Positions 1 through 8,246 of a stretch of 12,357 bases of DNA are shown here, in pieces. Source of the stretch: CAVOBC01 sp963693635 (GTDB lineage Bacteria > Pseudomonadota > Gammaproteobacteria > Pseudomonadales > Azotimanducaceae); NCBI GenBank assembly GCA_963693635.1, contig CAVOBC010000119.1, forward strand, positions 1-12,357, in the 5' to 3' direction. Under the pieces are notes generated by a model. The model was given only the letters and a program-made list of their open reading frames with translations, was not told where the DNA came from and did no database searches. Within the stretch, counting starts at the first letter, position 1, and each line of letters begins with the position of its first letter. Both the position numbers and the translations under genes were made by a program.

Positions 1-7
1 CGCGAAT

Positions 8-33
8 GGTCTGTGGAAGGTCCGTGGAAGGTC
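8..33. repeat. Two-copy 11-base tandem repeat
   Basis: The units GGTCTGTGGAA (8-18) and GGTCCGTGGAA (19-29) follow one another and differ at one base; a third copy begins with GGTC (30-33). No start codon with a ribosome binding site or recognisable protein covers this stretch. It is the leftmost of several short tandem duplications in the non-coding gaps of this window. Function is unknown. Confidence 0.6.
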
Positions 34-161
34 GCGCCAGGACTCCGTGATCGCCGGCGTCGCCAGCGTCCCGAACGCTTGCGGCACCTCGACTGACCTC
101 GCCGGTCGATCTATTTGACCTGGCCCTGGATCGTGCCGCGATAGCCTGAGCCCCGATTAAA

Positions 162-196
162 ACCTGACACGTTGACCTGACACAAACCGGACACAA
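162..196. repeat. Three-copy degenerate 11-13-base tandem repeat
   Basis: Three units are visible: ACCTGACACGTTG (162-174), ACCTGACACAA (175-185) and ACCGGACACAA (186-196). They lie about 95 bases before the start of the damaged gene at 290. The rest of 1-289 shows no gene that I can support. A TTGACC hexamer at 172-177 lacks a convincing -10 partner, so I do not call a promoter. Confidence 0.6.
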
Positions 197-289
197 CTAC
201 CTGCGCGCTACAACTTTCGACCACTCACTGCCGTTCGCCAGTCCGATCAGTAGCTTCATCGAATAGCAGGGCCTTTGGAGAAGAACACG

Positions 290-690
290 ATGGATTGGAC
301 GATTCAGAATCTCGGTGCGCTGGGAGAGTTTGTCGGCTCCATCGGAGTCATCATCACACTCGTCTATCTCGCCGTACAGATTCGTCAAAACACACAGTCT
401 GTCAGGGTTAACAACCGTTGCAGAAACCGACCGCAACATTGCACACACCCGATTCGCGATCGCCACGCCAGGTCTCATGTCCATCTACCGCAGCGGACAA
501 GAGGACCCCGGCGACCTCACCCAGGATGAGTACTATGTTTTTTACGCCTACCTTTACTCAATGTGTCTGGATTTCGAGGAGAAATACCAACTGCAGCAGC
601 AGGCTGGGGCGCGAGATCATGGCGACAATGACGGTCATGTGCGTCAATTTCGTCGACGCGGGGGTCGCAATGGTGGGACAGAAGTCATGA
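290..690 (+). pseudogene. Frameshifted remnant of a small N-terminally membrane-anchored protein gene
   Basis: The ATG at 290 is preceded by GGAG at 277-280, a good ribosome binding site. The first 40 or so residues form one hydrophobic segment (GVIITLVYLAVQI) followed by RQNTQSVR. This is the hallmark start of a small family of unknown function that I know from many marine gammaproteobacteria. After about position 410 that frame becomes Arg/His/Pro-rich and unlike the family. The continuation lies in the next frame from 411, where TVAETDRNIAHT and then DEYYVFYAYLYSMCLDFEEKY read as a normal helical protein. After about 600 the family character is lost again, and an FVDAGVAM-like C-terminus appears in the third frame, ending at a TGA at 690. 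I infer at least one indel near 405-411 and a second lesion, perhaps with a deletion, near 600-640. A sequencing error could explain the first shift but less easily both. Confidence 0.6.
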
Positions 691-844
691 CAGTCTGCAC
701 CTCGATCCCGGCCGGGTTTCATTTTGAACGGATTGCTGGCGGAGTATGACGCCGCCGATGATGGAGACTGCCATGAGGCCCCGTCCGGTGCGGTGAAAAC
801 CGCTAAAATCGTGCCCGATTGTCAGCGGCTACCGCCAACTACTC

Positions 845-866
845 ATAGGGCGACGATAGGGCGACG
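845..866. repeat. Two-copy 11-base tandem repeat (ATAGGGCGACG)
   Basis: Two perfect copies of ATAGGGCGACG are adjacent (845-855, 856-866), followed by the related CAGCGACGACAGGGCC. The nine-base core ATAGGGCGA recurs at 1874, on the other side of the dioxygenase gene. The surrounding gap (691-977) holds no gene I can support: the one open frame across it, 724-975, lacks a ribosome binding site and has no recognisable sequence. Confidence 0.65.
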
Positions 867-977
867 TCCAGCGACGACAGGGCCCAGTTGCCAAGCGCGC
901 CCGGATAAGGCCCAATATCGGACTCACCCATTTGTGACTGCGACGCATCCAATACGTCCGGCCAAGAGGAGATGATC

Positions 978-1814
978 ATGGCGGCTGTACCTGCTGTAGC
1001 CGAAGCAATTGCCCACGCAGACCTCAAGGCGAACATCGAAGTAATGTCCGGATTCACCGGCGTCTCGATTCGCGACGTTGCCATACCCGACCTGTCTGAC
1101 GATGACATTGAAGCGGTGCGCCGGCTAATCGCCGAGTATTGCGTGGCGGTGTTTCCGGGTCAGTTTCTGGCCCCGCAAGACCACGTTGCATTCCTCGCGC
1201 GCCTGGGGCGGATCACTGTGACCCCAGGGGTCGACATGCGCACGGAATTCGAGAACGTGCACATGGTTGCCAATCGCGGCGATGCCGACAATCCGGTTTC
1301 GGGCGGGTTTCACACCGACACGAGCTTCGTCGCCAAACCGCCGTCGTTTACGTCCCTGTCAGCCGTTGAAATGCCTGACCACGGCGGCGACACCATCTTC
1401 TGCAATCAGTATGTGGCGTACAACACACTGTCAGATGTGATGAAGCGCTTCCTGGAGGGGATGCGTTTCAAGCACGTCGTTAGCGGCACTGACCACCCGG
1501 AAGCGGTGCCGGACCCGGTGTGGCAACCGGCGGTACGCACCAACCCTGTGACTGGTCGAAAAGCGCTCTACGTCACATACAAGGAACGCTGCGTCGAAGC
1601 CGAGGGGATGACGGATGCCGAAGGCCGCAATCTGATCGACTTCCTGTACAGCCATTCGCTGCAAAACCACGCCATGTACCGCCATCGTTGGTCTGTCGGC
1701 GACTTCGTGATCTGGGACAATCGCTGTTCCCTGCACGCCGCGGTCTATGATCACGGCGATCAGCCGCGCAAGTTGCACCGCGTCATGTGTGAGGGCGAAG
1801 TGCCGTTCGAATGA
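978..1814 (+). CDS. TauD/TfdA-family Fe(II)/2-oxoglutarate-dependent dioxygenase
   Basis: This is a cytoplasmic non-heme iron enzyme. The family couples decarboxylation of 2-oxoglutarate to hydroxylation of an organic substrate. In a 280-residue numbering from the ATG at 972, the iron triad is His114 and Asp116 (GFHTDTSF) and the distal His255 (CSLHAAVYD). Arg266 or Arg270 (QPRKLHR) is the likely 2-oxoglutarate carboxylate ligand. VAVFPGQFL near residue 58 is the usual family N-terminal strand, and the length is normal. I place the start at 978 rather than 972 because AGGAG (967-971) abuts the 972 ATG but is six bases from the 978 ATG. The protein is then 278 residues. The gene stands alone on the plus strand and converges with the flavin oxidoreductase at 1895. 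Substrate cannot be read from sequence: taurine, other sulfonates, aryloxy acids and small metabolites all occur in this family. I do not assign the symbol tauD. Confidence 0.9.
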   Translation: MAAVPAVAEAIAHADLKANIEVMSGFTGVSIRDVAIPDLSDDDIEAVRRLIAEYCVAVFPGQFLAPQDHVAFLARLGRITVTPGVDMRTEFENVHMVANRGDADNPVSGGFHTDTSFVAKPPSFTSLSAVEMPDHGGDTIFCNQYVAYNTLSDVMKRFLEGMRFKHVVSGTDHPEAVPDPVWQPAVRTNPVTGRKALYVTYKERCVEAEGMTDAEGRNLIDFLYSHSLQNHAMYRHRWSVGDFVIWDNRCSLHAAVYDHGDQPRKLHRVMCEGEVPFE

Positions 1815-1847
1815 TTCAGACGACGGCCTGCACTGGGTGACGCCAGG

Positions 1848-1889
1848 ATTGGGTTACTGGATAGGGCTATCGGATAGGGCGATCCCAAT
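1848..1889. repeat. Two-copy 13-base tandem repeat within an inverted repeat, between convergent genes
   Basis: GGATAGGGCTATC (1859-1871) is followed directly by GGATAGGGCGATC (1872-1884), differing at one base. The pair is enclosed by a six-base inverted repeat, ATTGGG (1848-1853) and CCCAAT (1884-1889). The 80-base gap 1815-1894 separates two convergent genes, so a bidirectional transcription stop would be sensible here. There is no T-tract, so an intrinsic terminator is only a possibility. The core ATAGGGCGA is shared with the repeat at 845-866. Confidence 0.5.
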
Positions 1890-1894
1890 GCGAC

Positions 1895-2887
1895 CTACCC
1901 CATAAGGGCTTCAAGTCGGCGGCCGGCCTCAGCCGGGGTGCCACCCGGCATCTGGATCATCTGCAGGTCAGCACCGAGTGCTGCACGCTCGGCTAACTGC
2001 TCGCCGATCGAGTCGATCGGGCCGATGACCTGGATATCCCGCACCATCTGCTCCGAGATAGCGGCCATGGCACCCGCCATGTCGCGCTCTTTCCATGCCG
2101 TCCGGGACGCCGACACCTCCGCCTCGTAGCCATTGCTGGCCAGCATGCTCCAGTAGAAGTCGCCCATGCGATTGATGTAGTGGAAGAGCGGTTGCCGCGC
2201 TGCCTGCCAAAGCTTCTCGTCGTCACCCTCGCCCAGAACATAGACGTTGGTGAACGGCGCAATCGTAATGTCTGCCGCATCCTTGCCAGCGCTGGCCGCG
2301 CCCACCGCGAGGCTTACACGCAGACTTGAGAAATGCTGCCTGGGCCAGTGGATCGGGAAGATGCCGTCGGCAATCTCACCGGTTTGCTTGATCGATTTCG
2401 GCGTGATCGCCGCGATATACATCGGTACGTGGTCGCGGGGCCGGTCATAACTCAACTCAAAACCGCGGCTCATCTGAAAGATCTCGCCCTCGTACTCCAG
2501 CTTGTCGCCACGGATCAATCGATTGATGATCTCTACATATTCGCGCAAGCGGCGCACCGGCTTGTCGAACGGAACCCCATGAAAATGCTCGATCACCCGA
2601 CTGCCTGATGAGCCGAGGCCGCAGACCATGCGCCCCCCCGAGATCACCTCCAGCATCGCAAACTCCTGGGCGATCGCCCCAGGGGTTCTCGAGTAGATAT
2701 TGAGAATCGACGTGCCGATCTGGATGCGATCGGTGTTGGCTGCCAGCAAGGTCATCCACGGAATACTTGACGTACCCCACGCCTCACCCGTCGCTACCAT
2801 CTCGAAACCAAGCGACTCAGCAATCTGCACCCGCTCAATTGATTGTTTCCAGTCACTGCCGGCTCCTGCCAGAACGCCTAATCGCAT
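1895..2887 (-). CDS. LLM-class (luciferase-like) flavin-dependent oxidoreductase
   Basis: This 330-residue protein belongs to the bacterial-luciferase-like TIM-barrel superfamily, whose members use FMN or F420 for monooxygenation or hydride transfer. Family signatures are the N-terminal strand with MRLGVLAG, then IQIGTSILNIYSRTP at about 56-69, AQEFAMLEVISGGRMVCGLG at about 73-92, PMYIAA at 155-160 and GEIADGIFP at about 170-178. Length is normal for the F420-dependent branch, but the choice between F420 and FMN cannot be settled by eye, and the substrate is unknown. The ATG at 2887 is preceded by AGGAG at eight bases. It is the last gene of a same-strand series and lies 84 bases after the membrane-protein gene. 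It may be read through from that operon or have its own promoter; I see no clear promoter hexamers. Its end faces the dioxygenase gene. Confidence 0.92.
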   Translation of the reverse strand: MRLGVLAGAGSDWKQSIERVQIAESLGFEMVATGEAWGTSSIPWMTLLAANTDRIQIGTSILNIYSRTPGAIAQEFAMLEVISGGRMVCGLGSSGSRVIEHFHGVPFDKPVRRLREYVEIINRLIRGDKLEYEGEIFQMSRGFELSYDRPRDHVPMYIAAITPKSIKQTGEIADGIFPIHWPRQHFSSLRVSLAVGAASAGKDAADITIAPFTNVYVLGEGDDEKLWQAARQPLFHYINRMGDFYWSMLASNGYEAEVSASRTAWKERDMAGAMAAISEQMVRDIQVIGPIDSIGEQLAERAALGADLQMIQMPGGTPAEAGRRLEALMG

Positions 2888-2971
2888 CTGTCTGCTCCTT
2901 TAAGATTCATCGGATGTTCTGTCCTGCTCGCTCGCTGGGCCCACCGCCCGCAAGGTCTTGATCCCGCGCCT

Positions 2972-4393
2972 TCATTCGCTGTCGATCACCGTCAACTTCA
3001 CCGCCGCCACACCCCGTGCCCGCGCGTAGCAGACGTTCCGCCAGTGTCTCGGGTCACCTAAGATATCACGAGCAAAATACGGCCCTGTGTTGACTGACGC
3101 CAGCGCCGTGGAATGTAGTTCGCCAAAGTATAGTGGCGGCAATCCCACCGCATCGGTCGTTTCTGACTCCTTCGCCATCGCCATGATCTCGCCGCGCATC
3201 AACTCCTGGGCCGATACGCCACGATAGATCTGGAACGCGAGGATCGATTGTGTCGCAAGCACAGCGAGCAGAGCCAATGAGACCAGGGCCGAAGTAACGC
3301 GGAGTGTGCCGTTGGTCGTCGTGACGACAGCACCCAGCGGCACGAGACACATCACGCTGCAGATCAGGAAGAACTCATACGCAAACGCCGCTCGCCCGAC
3401 AAACGCCGCTGCGGGCGCGCCAACCATCGCTGCCATGCTGGCAACGCCAACCAGCGCACAGAGGGCCGATTTCAGAATCCGCGTTTGCCAATCAACAGGC
3501 CGCAAGAAGAAGAGCAGCAACCCGGCAACGCCAAAAGCAACGGCCAACTCAAGACTGAAATACGTGTACGCGTAACCGGCGGCTTGCAGCAACCTGCCGA
3601 GTGGCGGCGTCGGATCACCGATAATCTCGGCACGAACATAATTGCCAGGCGCACCGACAAGGACGAGCAGGCCCAAACCCCAGCATACGCTCGCCACCAC
3701 CGCCATCACTGGCACGGGCTGTTTCTGTAAGAAAAAGCGAACAGCCAACATGACCACGATAGCGACCATCACGGCCACAGACAGATTTTCAAGCCACGCG
3801 CCACCGATGAAAAACAGGATGGGGGTACTGATGAGGGACGCACGTCCGGTCGGGCGCTCGTCACCCGCAAAGAGCCAACGCCACAGGAGAACAAGCGCGC
3901 CCAGGGCGATCGTCGATCCCCAGAAGTATTGGATGGCACCCGTTTTCCACAGCGTGAACTCCCCGAAACGGTGGGGTGAAAACCAGAACAGAAACAGGAA
4001 CAGGATGAGCGTCTGGGCGGCGACCGCCGTACCCTGACGCGGCGGCAGGACCAAGCGCAGCACGAGAAGTGATGCTAACCACAAACAGACAGCGTTCGCG
4101 ATATTGAACAATAGCAGTCCGACATCGCCAGACGCGAAGACAAGCCGATTGATGAGCATGACCGGAAAGCGTCCCGTCCAGGTCAGGTAATCACCCAGAA
4201 CCGCTGACAAGATGGTCGCAAGGTCCAATGTGGGCAAAAAACGGCAGTAGTCGTCCACGAAACGCGGGACGACAAGATTCAGCAGGAAGAAGCCAAGCGG
4301 GCCAACGACCGTCAGGACGAGGACGGCTCTGCGGCGCATGGCTCCGGATCCAGCACCGTCCGTCAAGATCTCGCCAACCGGCAACCCTGCCAT
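2972..4393 (-). CDS. Polytopic inner-membrane protein, probable DUF6056 family
   Basis: This 473-residue protein has roughly ten to twelve hydrophobic segments, so it sits in the inner membrane. Short conserved-looking polar islands match what I know of DUF6056: VDDYC (46-50) after the first membrane segment, TWTGRF (71-76), LWKTGAIQYFWG (148-159), GAWLENLS (198-205) and GAPGNYVR (247-254). Acidic residues just after the first helix recall GT-C membrane glycosyltransferases, which use lipid-linked sugars. That function is inference only. The C-terminal 80 residues are soluble. The ATG at 4393 lies 24 bases after the DUF1552 stop and has no good ribosome binding site, so coupled translation is likely. 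Met19 (4339) is an alternative start, just before the first helix. The family call is from motif memory, not a search. A glycosyltransferase-like protein of another DUF is the main alternative. Confidence 0.7.
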   Translation of the reverse strand: MAGLPVGEILTDGAGSGAMRRRAVLVLTVVGPLGFFLLNLVVPRFVDDYCRFLPTLDLATILSAVLGDYLTWTGRFPVMLINRLVFASGDVGLLLFNIANAVCLWLASLLVLRLVLPPRQGTAVAAQTLILFLFLFWFSPHRFGEFTLWKTGAIQYFWGSTIALGALVLLWRWLFAGDERPTGRASLISTPILFFIGGAWLENLSVAVMVAIVVMLAVRFFLQKQPVPVMAVVASVCWGLGLLVLVGAPGNYVRAEIIGDPTPPLGRLLQAAGYAYTYFSLELAVAFGVAGLLLFFLRPVDWQTRILKSALCALVGVASMAAMVGAPAAAFVGRAAFAYEFFLICSVMCLVPLGAVVTTTNGTLRVTSALVSLALLAVLATQSILAFQIYRGVSAQELMRGEIMAMAKESETTDAVGLPPLYFGELHSTALASVNTGPYFARDILGDPRHWRNVCYARARGVAAVKLTVIDSE

Positions 4394-4417
4394 TGGTCGA
4401 TGGGCATGCGAGCGGCC

Positions 4418-5689
4418 TCAGGTCAGTGCGAGCGACCCGCTACTCTGGCCAAACGCATCGACCTCCATGCCCAGGGACTGCAGCAATGTCACATAGAGAT
4501 TGCAGAGCGGCACGTTGTGCTTTTTGTCATGGGCAATGTGACGCCCATGTTTAAAGCCACCACCCGCAACCAGCACCGGCAGGTTTCGCGCTTCGTGCGA
4601 ACTGGCATTGCCCAGATTGCTGCCAAACAGGAGCGACGTTTGATCGAGTAGCGTGCCATCGCCATCCGGTCGCTCCCGCAACGCGCCCAGCAGCCCGTCA
4701 AGATGCTGAACAATCTCTGTCTCAATCTTCTTGAGCTGCACTATCTTGCTCTCGTCCTGACCGTGATGTGACAGGCCGTGTTGATCGAGATTGACGCCAG
4801 CGACCTTCGGCACAACGCCATGGTCATGGATCATCAGGCTGATGACACGCGACGAGTCGGTCTCGAAGATGAGGGGGATCAGGCCAAACATCAGCCGGAT
4901 GCGACCGATGATGTCTGCCTTATCCGGGCTATCAACCGGCGGTTCTGCAGCAACGGCGGGCTTGGGTCGGTCCATCCACGCCTGTACCTCGGTCAGATCA
5001 TTCTCGGCCGTGCGCACCGATTCAAAATACGCGTCCAGCTTCTGTCGATCCGCGGCGCTTGCCGTGCCCTGCAGCGATCGCGCCTGACCCGCCAGATGAT
5101 CAAGGATGCTGCCGCCGTCGCTTAGCCGCTGCGCTTCCTCGGCAATCTCTGCATCTGTGCCGCGCAGGAACAACTTTCGGAACAGGGTCGCGGGGCTCGT
5201 TTCAGCCGGTGTCATCACGCCGCTTGCGGTATATGACTGGCTCTGCGGCGTCGCCGTGCCAAGCACCACCGAGGGAAAGCGCGTGACGTAGCCAAAGTGG
5301 TTGGATGCCATCTGGTCGATTGAAATCGTATTCTGGAAGCCGTCGAGGCCCGGATGGCGCGCCGCCGTCAGCCACGTGATCTCGGAGTTGTGGGGTTGTC
5401 GCCCGGTCTGTTCCTCATGGGAGAGCCCGGACAGGACTGTGTAGTGGGCCCGATGGCGGTCAAGGATCGACAGATAGTCTGTCGCCGCGTAGTCCGCACC
5501 CGTCGTCTTCGGCGTCCAGTAGTCGTCGTACAGGCCGAGGGTGCAGCAGATGTTCAGCATCCGCCGCGGCGACTCCAGATTTATTGTCCGCGCAAACGCC
5601 GGCGTCATCACGTCCAGCAATGGCAATGCCATTGCGACGCCGGTCGCCTTGAGGAACGTTCTGCGCGGGAGCGCTCGTCGCGTTGCCAT
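4418..5689 (-). CDS. Tat-exported DUF1552 domain-containing protein
   Basis: This 423-residue protein starts with a twin-arginine signal: PRRTFLK at 8-14, a hydrophobic core (about 15-29) and a likely cleavage site after AFA (31-33). It should therefore be folded in the cytoplasm and exported to the periplasm. The rest reads as DUF1552 along its length: LSGLSHEE near 87-93, TWLTAARHPG near 105-114, SIDQMASNHFG near 123-133, the His-rich segments IHDHG (287-291) and HGLSHHGQD (304-312), GSNLGNASSH (356-365) and LPVLVAGGG (370-378). The His/Asp-rich spacing recalls the related DUF1501 proteins, which I understand belong to the alkaline-phosphatase-like fold. A metal-dependent hydrolytic role is a guess. 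Its ATG overlaps the stop of the DUF1592 gene by one base (TAATG), with AGGAGG five bases upstream. Translation of the two is thus coupled, and they probably form one functional unit. Confidence 0.93.
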   Translation of the reverse strand: MATRRALPRRTFLKATGVAMALPLLDVMTPAFARTINLESPRRMLNICCTLGLYDDYWTPKTTGADYAATDYLSILDRHRAHYTVLSGLSHEEQTGRQPHNSEITWLTAARHPGLDGFQNTISIDQMASNHFGYVTRFPSVVLGTATPQSQSYTASGVMTPAETSPATLFRKLFLRGTDAEIAEEAQRLSDGGSILDHLAGQARSLQGTASAADRQKLDAYFESVRTAENDLTEVQAWMDRPKPAVAAEPPVDSPDKADIIGRIRLMFGLIPLIFETDSSRVISLMIHDHGVVPKVAGVNLDQHGLSHHGQDESKIVQLKKIETEIVQHLDGLLGALRERPDGDGTLLDQTSLLFGSNLGNASSHEARNLPVLVAGGGFKHGRHIAHDKKHNVPLCNLYVTLLQSLGMEVDAFGQSSGSLALT

Positions 5690-8154
5690 TACTGCCTCCT
5701 GAAGAGATCGCTGCTCACGACCTCGTGAATCATATCGCGCACAGGATAAGTGTCGTCACCCATCCCGGCAATTAACCCGGCCACGGCCTCCCGGTCAGCA
5801 AACCCGATCTCTGCGCCGGTGCTCAGCACGATTAGCTGTGACGCAAGGTTGCGCGCGAGCAGATCCAGTTTCCGGGTCAACAACAACCGCTGGTATGCCC
5901 TGAAACCATCGAATTCATCGCCGTCAGGGGTGACGCCGCTCGCGTCGACCGGCAGTCCCTGGGTGTAAGGCAACGACACCTCGTAATCGCCAAACATCGT
6001 CGTTCCACCGGACACGCGATATTTCTCCCGATACCCGCCAATGGGATCAAACGACTCAAGGGCAAATCCCGGTGGGTCGATTTTCTGATGGCAACTGGCG
6101 CAGACCGGCAGAGCACGATGCGCACTCAACTGGTCTCGAATCGTCGTCGTGCCACGCGTATCAGGCTCAAGGCCGGGAATCCCCGGCGGCGGCGGCGGCG
6201 ACGGCTGACCCAGCAGGCTAGCCAGTACAAAGTTCCCACGCGGTACGGGCGAGGTGCCCGTGCCGTTTGCTGTGATCTTGTGAATGCTCGCGTGGGTCAG
6301 GAGCCCGCCCCGGATGCTATCGGCCGGCAGGGTCACCCTGCGCATCCACTGGCCCTCCACGCCCGGCACATCATAGTGATCCGCCAGGCGCCGATTGAGG
6401 AACGTAAAGTCCGCCTCCACAAGTTGCCCGACGCCCAGATTCTCCTTGATGATCTCCGTCAGAAACTGCTCGGATTCCAGCGCCATCGCCGTGCCCAGCA
6501 GATCGTTCCACTCGGGGTACAAGCCGCCGTCGGGGCTTGTCGCTTTCAGCTCGTACAGGCGATACGCCTGCCCCGCAAAGTCGCGCACAAAGCGGGTGCT
6601 CCTTTCGTCGCTCAGCAACCGCTCAACCTGTCCCGCGAGCACACCCTGGTCCCGCAGCTTTCCCGCCGCGGCGAGCGACAGAAGTTCATCATCCGGCATG
6701 CTGCGCCACAGGAAATAGGACAGCCGCGAGGCGAGCCCGTAATCGGTGAGTTCGCCGGGTTCGCCGGCGTGGTGGAGGAATGACGGATCACTCAGGATCG
6801 CTCGCAACGGCACCTTCAGCGCCGCGACAAACGGCCGCTTCGCCGCGAGCACCGGCCGCGCCAGATCGGCAATGCGAGTGACCTCAGACTCGCTGAGCGG
6901 ACGACGAAACGCCCGCGCGCCAAAACCTCGGACGATGTCCACAATATGATCGTACGGTGTCTTTGTCAGCACCACGCGGCCGTCGTCATCGATCTCGATG
7001 CCATCGAGGAGTCGCGTTGTGCTCTCGGGTGGCCAGGATTCAAGCAGCGGGCCGCGGATAGCCAGCGACCGGATAGCAATGCCTTCGCCCGTGTACGTCT
7101 TCACGTTGTGCTCTGCGGCGAAGTAGTTCACCTGGGGCCCCTCAGGCACCTCAAGTTCCGACACCGATGGAGCGATCAGATCCCCGGGACGCATATAGGC
7201 CATCGCCGAAACTACCCGGCGCTCGTCATCGACCAGATCGAATGAGCCAATCAGTTCATCAAGCGACGCTGTGACGCCCTGTTTCACCCCCCGATAAAGC
7301 GTCAGAATGACGGGTGTGTCAGCCTGATATCGCCATACCTCTGCTGTGACCTCATATCGACCAGGAGTTTGCACGTGAAAGCCCTCGTTCATCGAGTGCA
7401 TCGTGTAGGTCGAACCGACATCAAAAAAAATCGCAACACCGTCGTCGAGTTTCTTGATGATACCGCCACCGACAAAGGTGCCTTCAAACATATATGAAAG
7501 TGCCGCCGAGTCCCTATACAGGGACTTGAAGTCCTGCACTTCGGGTGGCTTGCCAAGCTTGAGCGCGGCATCGAGCGCGCGATCCGCCGCCTCGAGGTAA
7601 CTGCGCACGTGCAGCGCGGACATGCCTTGTTTTGAAGCGACGGTATCAAAGCCACCTGAGTCCGCTTCTGCCGGCAGGCTATCGCCCAACGCGCGACCGA
7701 CTTCTTCATCCAGGTACAAGAGGTCTTGCAGCGTGTAGGCGTATTCGAGGCGGGTGAGTCGGCGGAGCGCCGTTCTTTGACCCTGGCGACGCTCCATATT
7801 CGCGCTGATCAGCGCACGCTTCAGGGTCGCGAGGGCCGCATCACGAACAACCGCATCGACCGGGATGCCCACGGGCGGCATCTCGCCCCGGTCCACGCGA
7901 TCATAGATGCGCAGCCAGGTTCGATAGGTATTCATATCTGCGAGGTCGTGCCCGACCTTTGTCATGTTGAGGGGCGTCACCGCGTCATTGTTGTGGCAGA
8001 CAAGGCAGGATGCTTCAAGCAACGGCGTCACCCCTGCTTCAAACGCAGTAGCCAACGACATCGTTGTACCACTTAGGAGAATGATCACAACCGCAAGAAT
8101 CCGGCGCATCGCTCGATACTCTGAACGTGTTCTGCGCGCAGTGTACTTTCTCAT
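5689..8154 (-). CDS. Exported DUF1592-family protein with two c-type heme motifs (DUF1587/1595/1592/1588/1585)
   Basis: This 821-residue multidomain protein belongs to the type often called a planctomycete-type cytochrome. A signal peptide spans about residues 16-37, with likely cleavage after ATA (35-37). The first heme motif CLVCH is at 50-54, with GEMPP at 90-94 as usual in this family. A DUF1587-like segment (RRLTRLEYAYTLQDLL) lies at 131-146. A beta-rich insert that resembles a carbohydrate-binding module follows at about 215-370 (GRYEVTAEVWRY). Then come DUF1595 (FGARAFRRPL, 411-420), DUF1592 (about 468-600; SRLSYFLWRSMPDDELL), DUF1588 (RGGLLTHAS at 615-623, PSPPPPPGIPGLEPDTRG at 651-668) and the second heme motif CASCH at 685-689. 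DUF1585 lies near 745-815. It is expected to be a periplasmic di-heme protein. Electron transfer with an unknown substrate is inference. Met16 (8109) is an attractive alternative start because it gives a standard short signal peptide. Neither start has a strong ribosome binding site. It is first in the operon. Confidence 0.95.
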   Translation of the reverse strand: MRKYTARRTRSEYRAMRRILAVVIILLSGTTMSLATAFEAGVTPLLEASCLVCHNNDAVTPLNMTKVGHDLADMNTYRTWLRIYDRVDRGEMPPVGIPVDAVVRDAALATLKRALISANMERRQGQRTALRRLTRLEYAYTLQDLLYLDEEVGRALGDSLPAEADSGGFDTVASKQGMSALHVRSYLEAADRALDAALKLGKPPEVQDFKSLYRDSAALSYMFEGTFVGGGIIKKLDDGVAIFFDVGSTYTMHSMNEGFHVQTPGRYEVTAEVWRYQADTPVILTLYRGVKQGVTASLDELIGSFDLVDDERRVVSAMAYMRPGDLIAPSVSELEVPEGPQVNYFAAEHNVKTYTGEGIAIRSLAIRGPLLESWPPESTTRLLDGIEIDDDGRVVLTKTPYDHIVDIVRGFGARAFRRPLSESEVTRIADLARPVLAAKRPFVAALKVPLRAILSDPSFLHHAGEPGELTDYGLASRLSYFLWRSMPDDELLSLAAAGKLRDQGVLAGQVERLLSDERSTRFVRDFAGQAYRLYELKATSPDGGLYPEWNDLLGTAMALESEQFLTEIIKENLGVGQLVEADFTFLNRRLADHYDVPGVEGQWMRRVTLPADSIRGGLLTHASIHKITANGTGTSPVPRGNFVLASLLGQPSPPPPPGIPGLEPDTRGTTTIRDQLSAHRALPVCASCHQKIDPPGFALESFDPIGGYREKYRVSGGTTMFGDYEVSLPYTQGLPVDASGVTPDGDEFDGFRAYQRLLLTRKLDLLARNLASQLIVLSTGAEIGFADREAVAGLIAGMGDDTYPVRDMIHEVVSSDLFRRQ

Positions 8155-8246
8155 TGCCTGATTGACGAGTCAGGGACCTGTCCGAAGCTTGTGCGACAAT
8201 CCCGTTGGCATCAGGGCCAGCAACCAGATAAATCAGGGAGATCAGC
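8155..8246. promoter_or_regulatory. Divergent intergenic region, candidate promoter/operator
   Basis: This 92-base spacer separates the divergent DUF1592 and SDR genes, so it should hold both promoters. It contains two overlapping dyads, TGAC-GA-GTCA (8163-8172) and CCTGA/TCAGG (8157-8161 and 8170-8174), close to the DUF1592 start. These could be an operator. TTGACG (8162-8167) resembles a -35 element reading toward the SDR, but no good -10 follows at the proper distance. The SDR ribosome binding site GGGAG is at 8236-8240. The regulatory role rests mainly on gene orientation. Confidence 0.35.

Noticed and set aside
724..975. 83-codon open frame before the dioxygenase gene
   Set aside because: There is no ribosome binding site, composition is unlike a folded protein, and it crosses the 845-866 tandem repeat.
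978..2887. Sulfonate-scavenging pair (TauD plus SsuD-like enzyme)
   Set aside because: Both superfamilies contain sulfonate enzymes, but the flavin protein is shorter than typical SsuD, the genes converge rather than share an operon, and no sulfonate transporter genes are nearby.
6088..6783. 231-codon open frame on the plus strand opposite the DUF1592 gene
   Set aside because: Arg/Gln-rich composition and no motif; the opposite strand carries intact DUF1592 and DUF1588 signatures.
8162..8200. Sigma-70 promoter with TTGACG as -35 and GACAAT (8195-8200) as -10
   Set aside because: The spacing is 27 bases, far from the usual 16-18, and no better -10 lies at the right distance.
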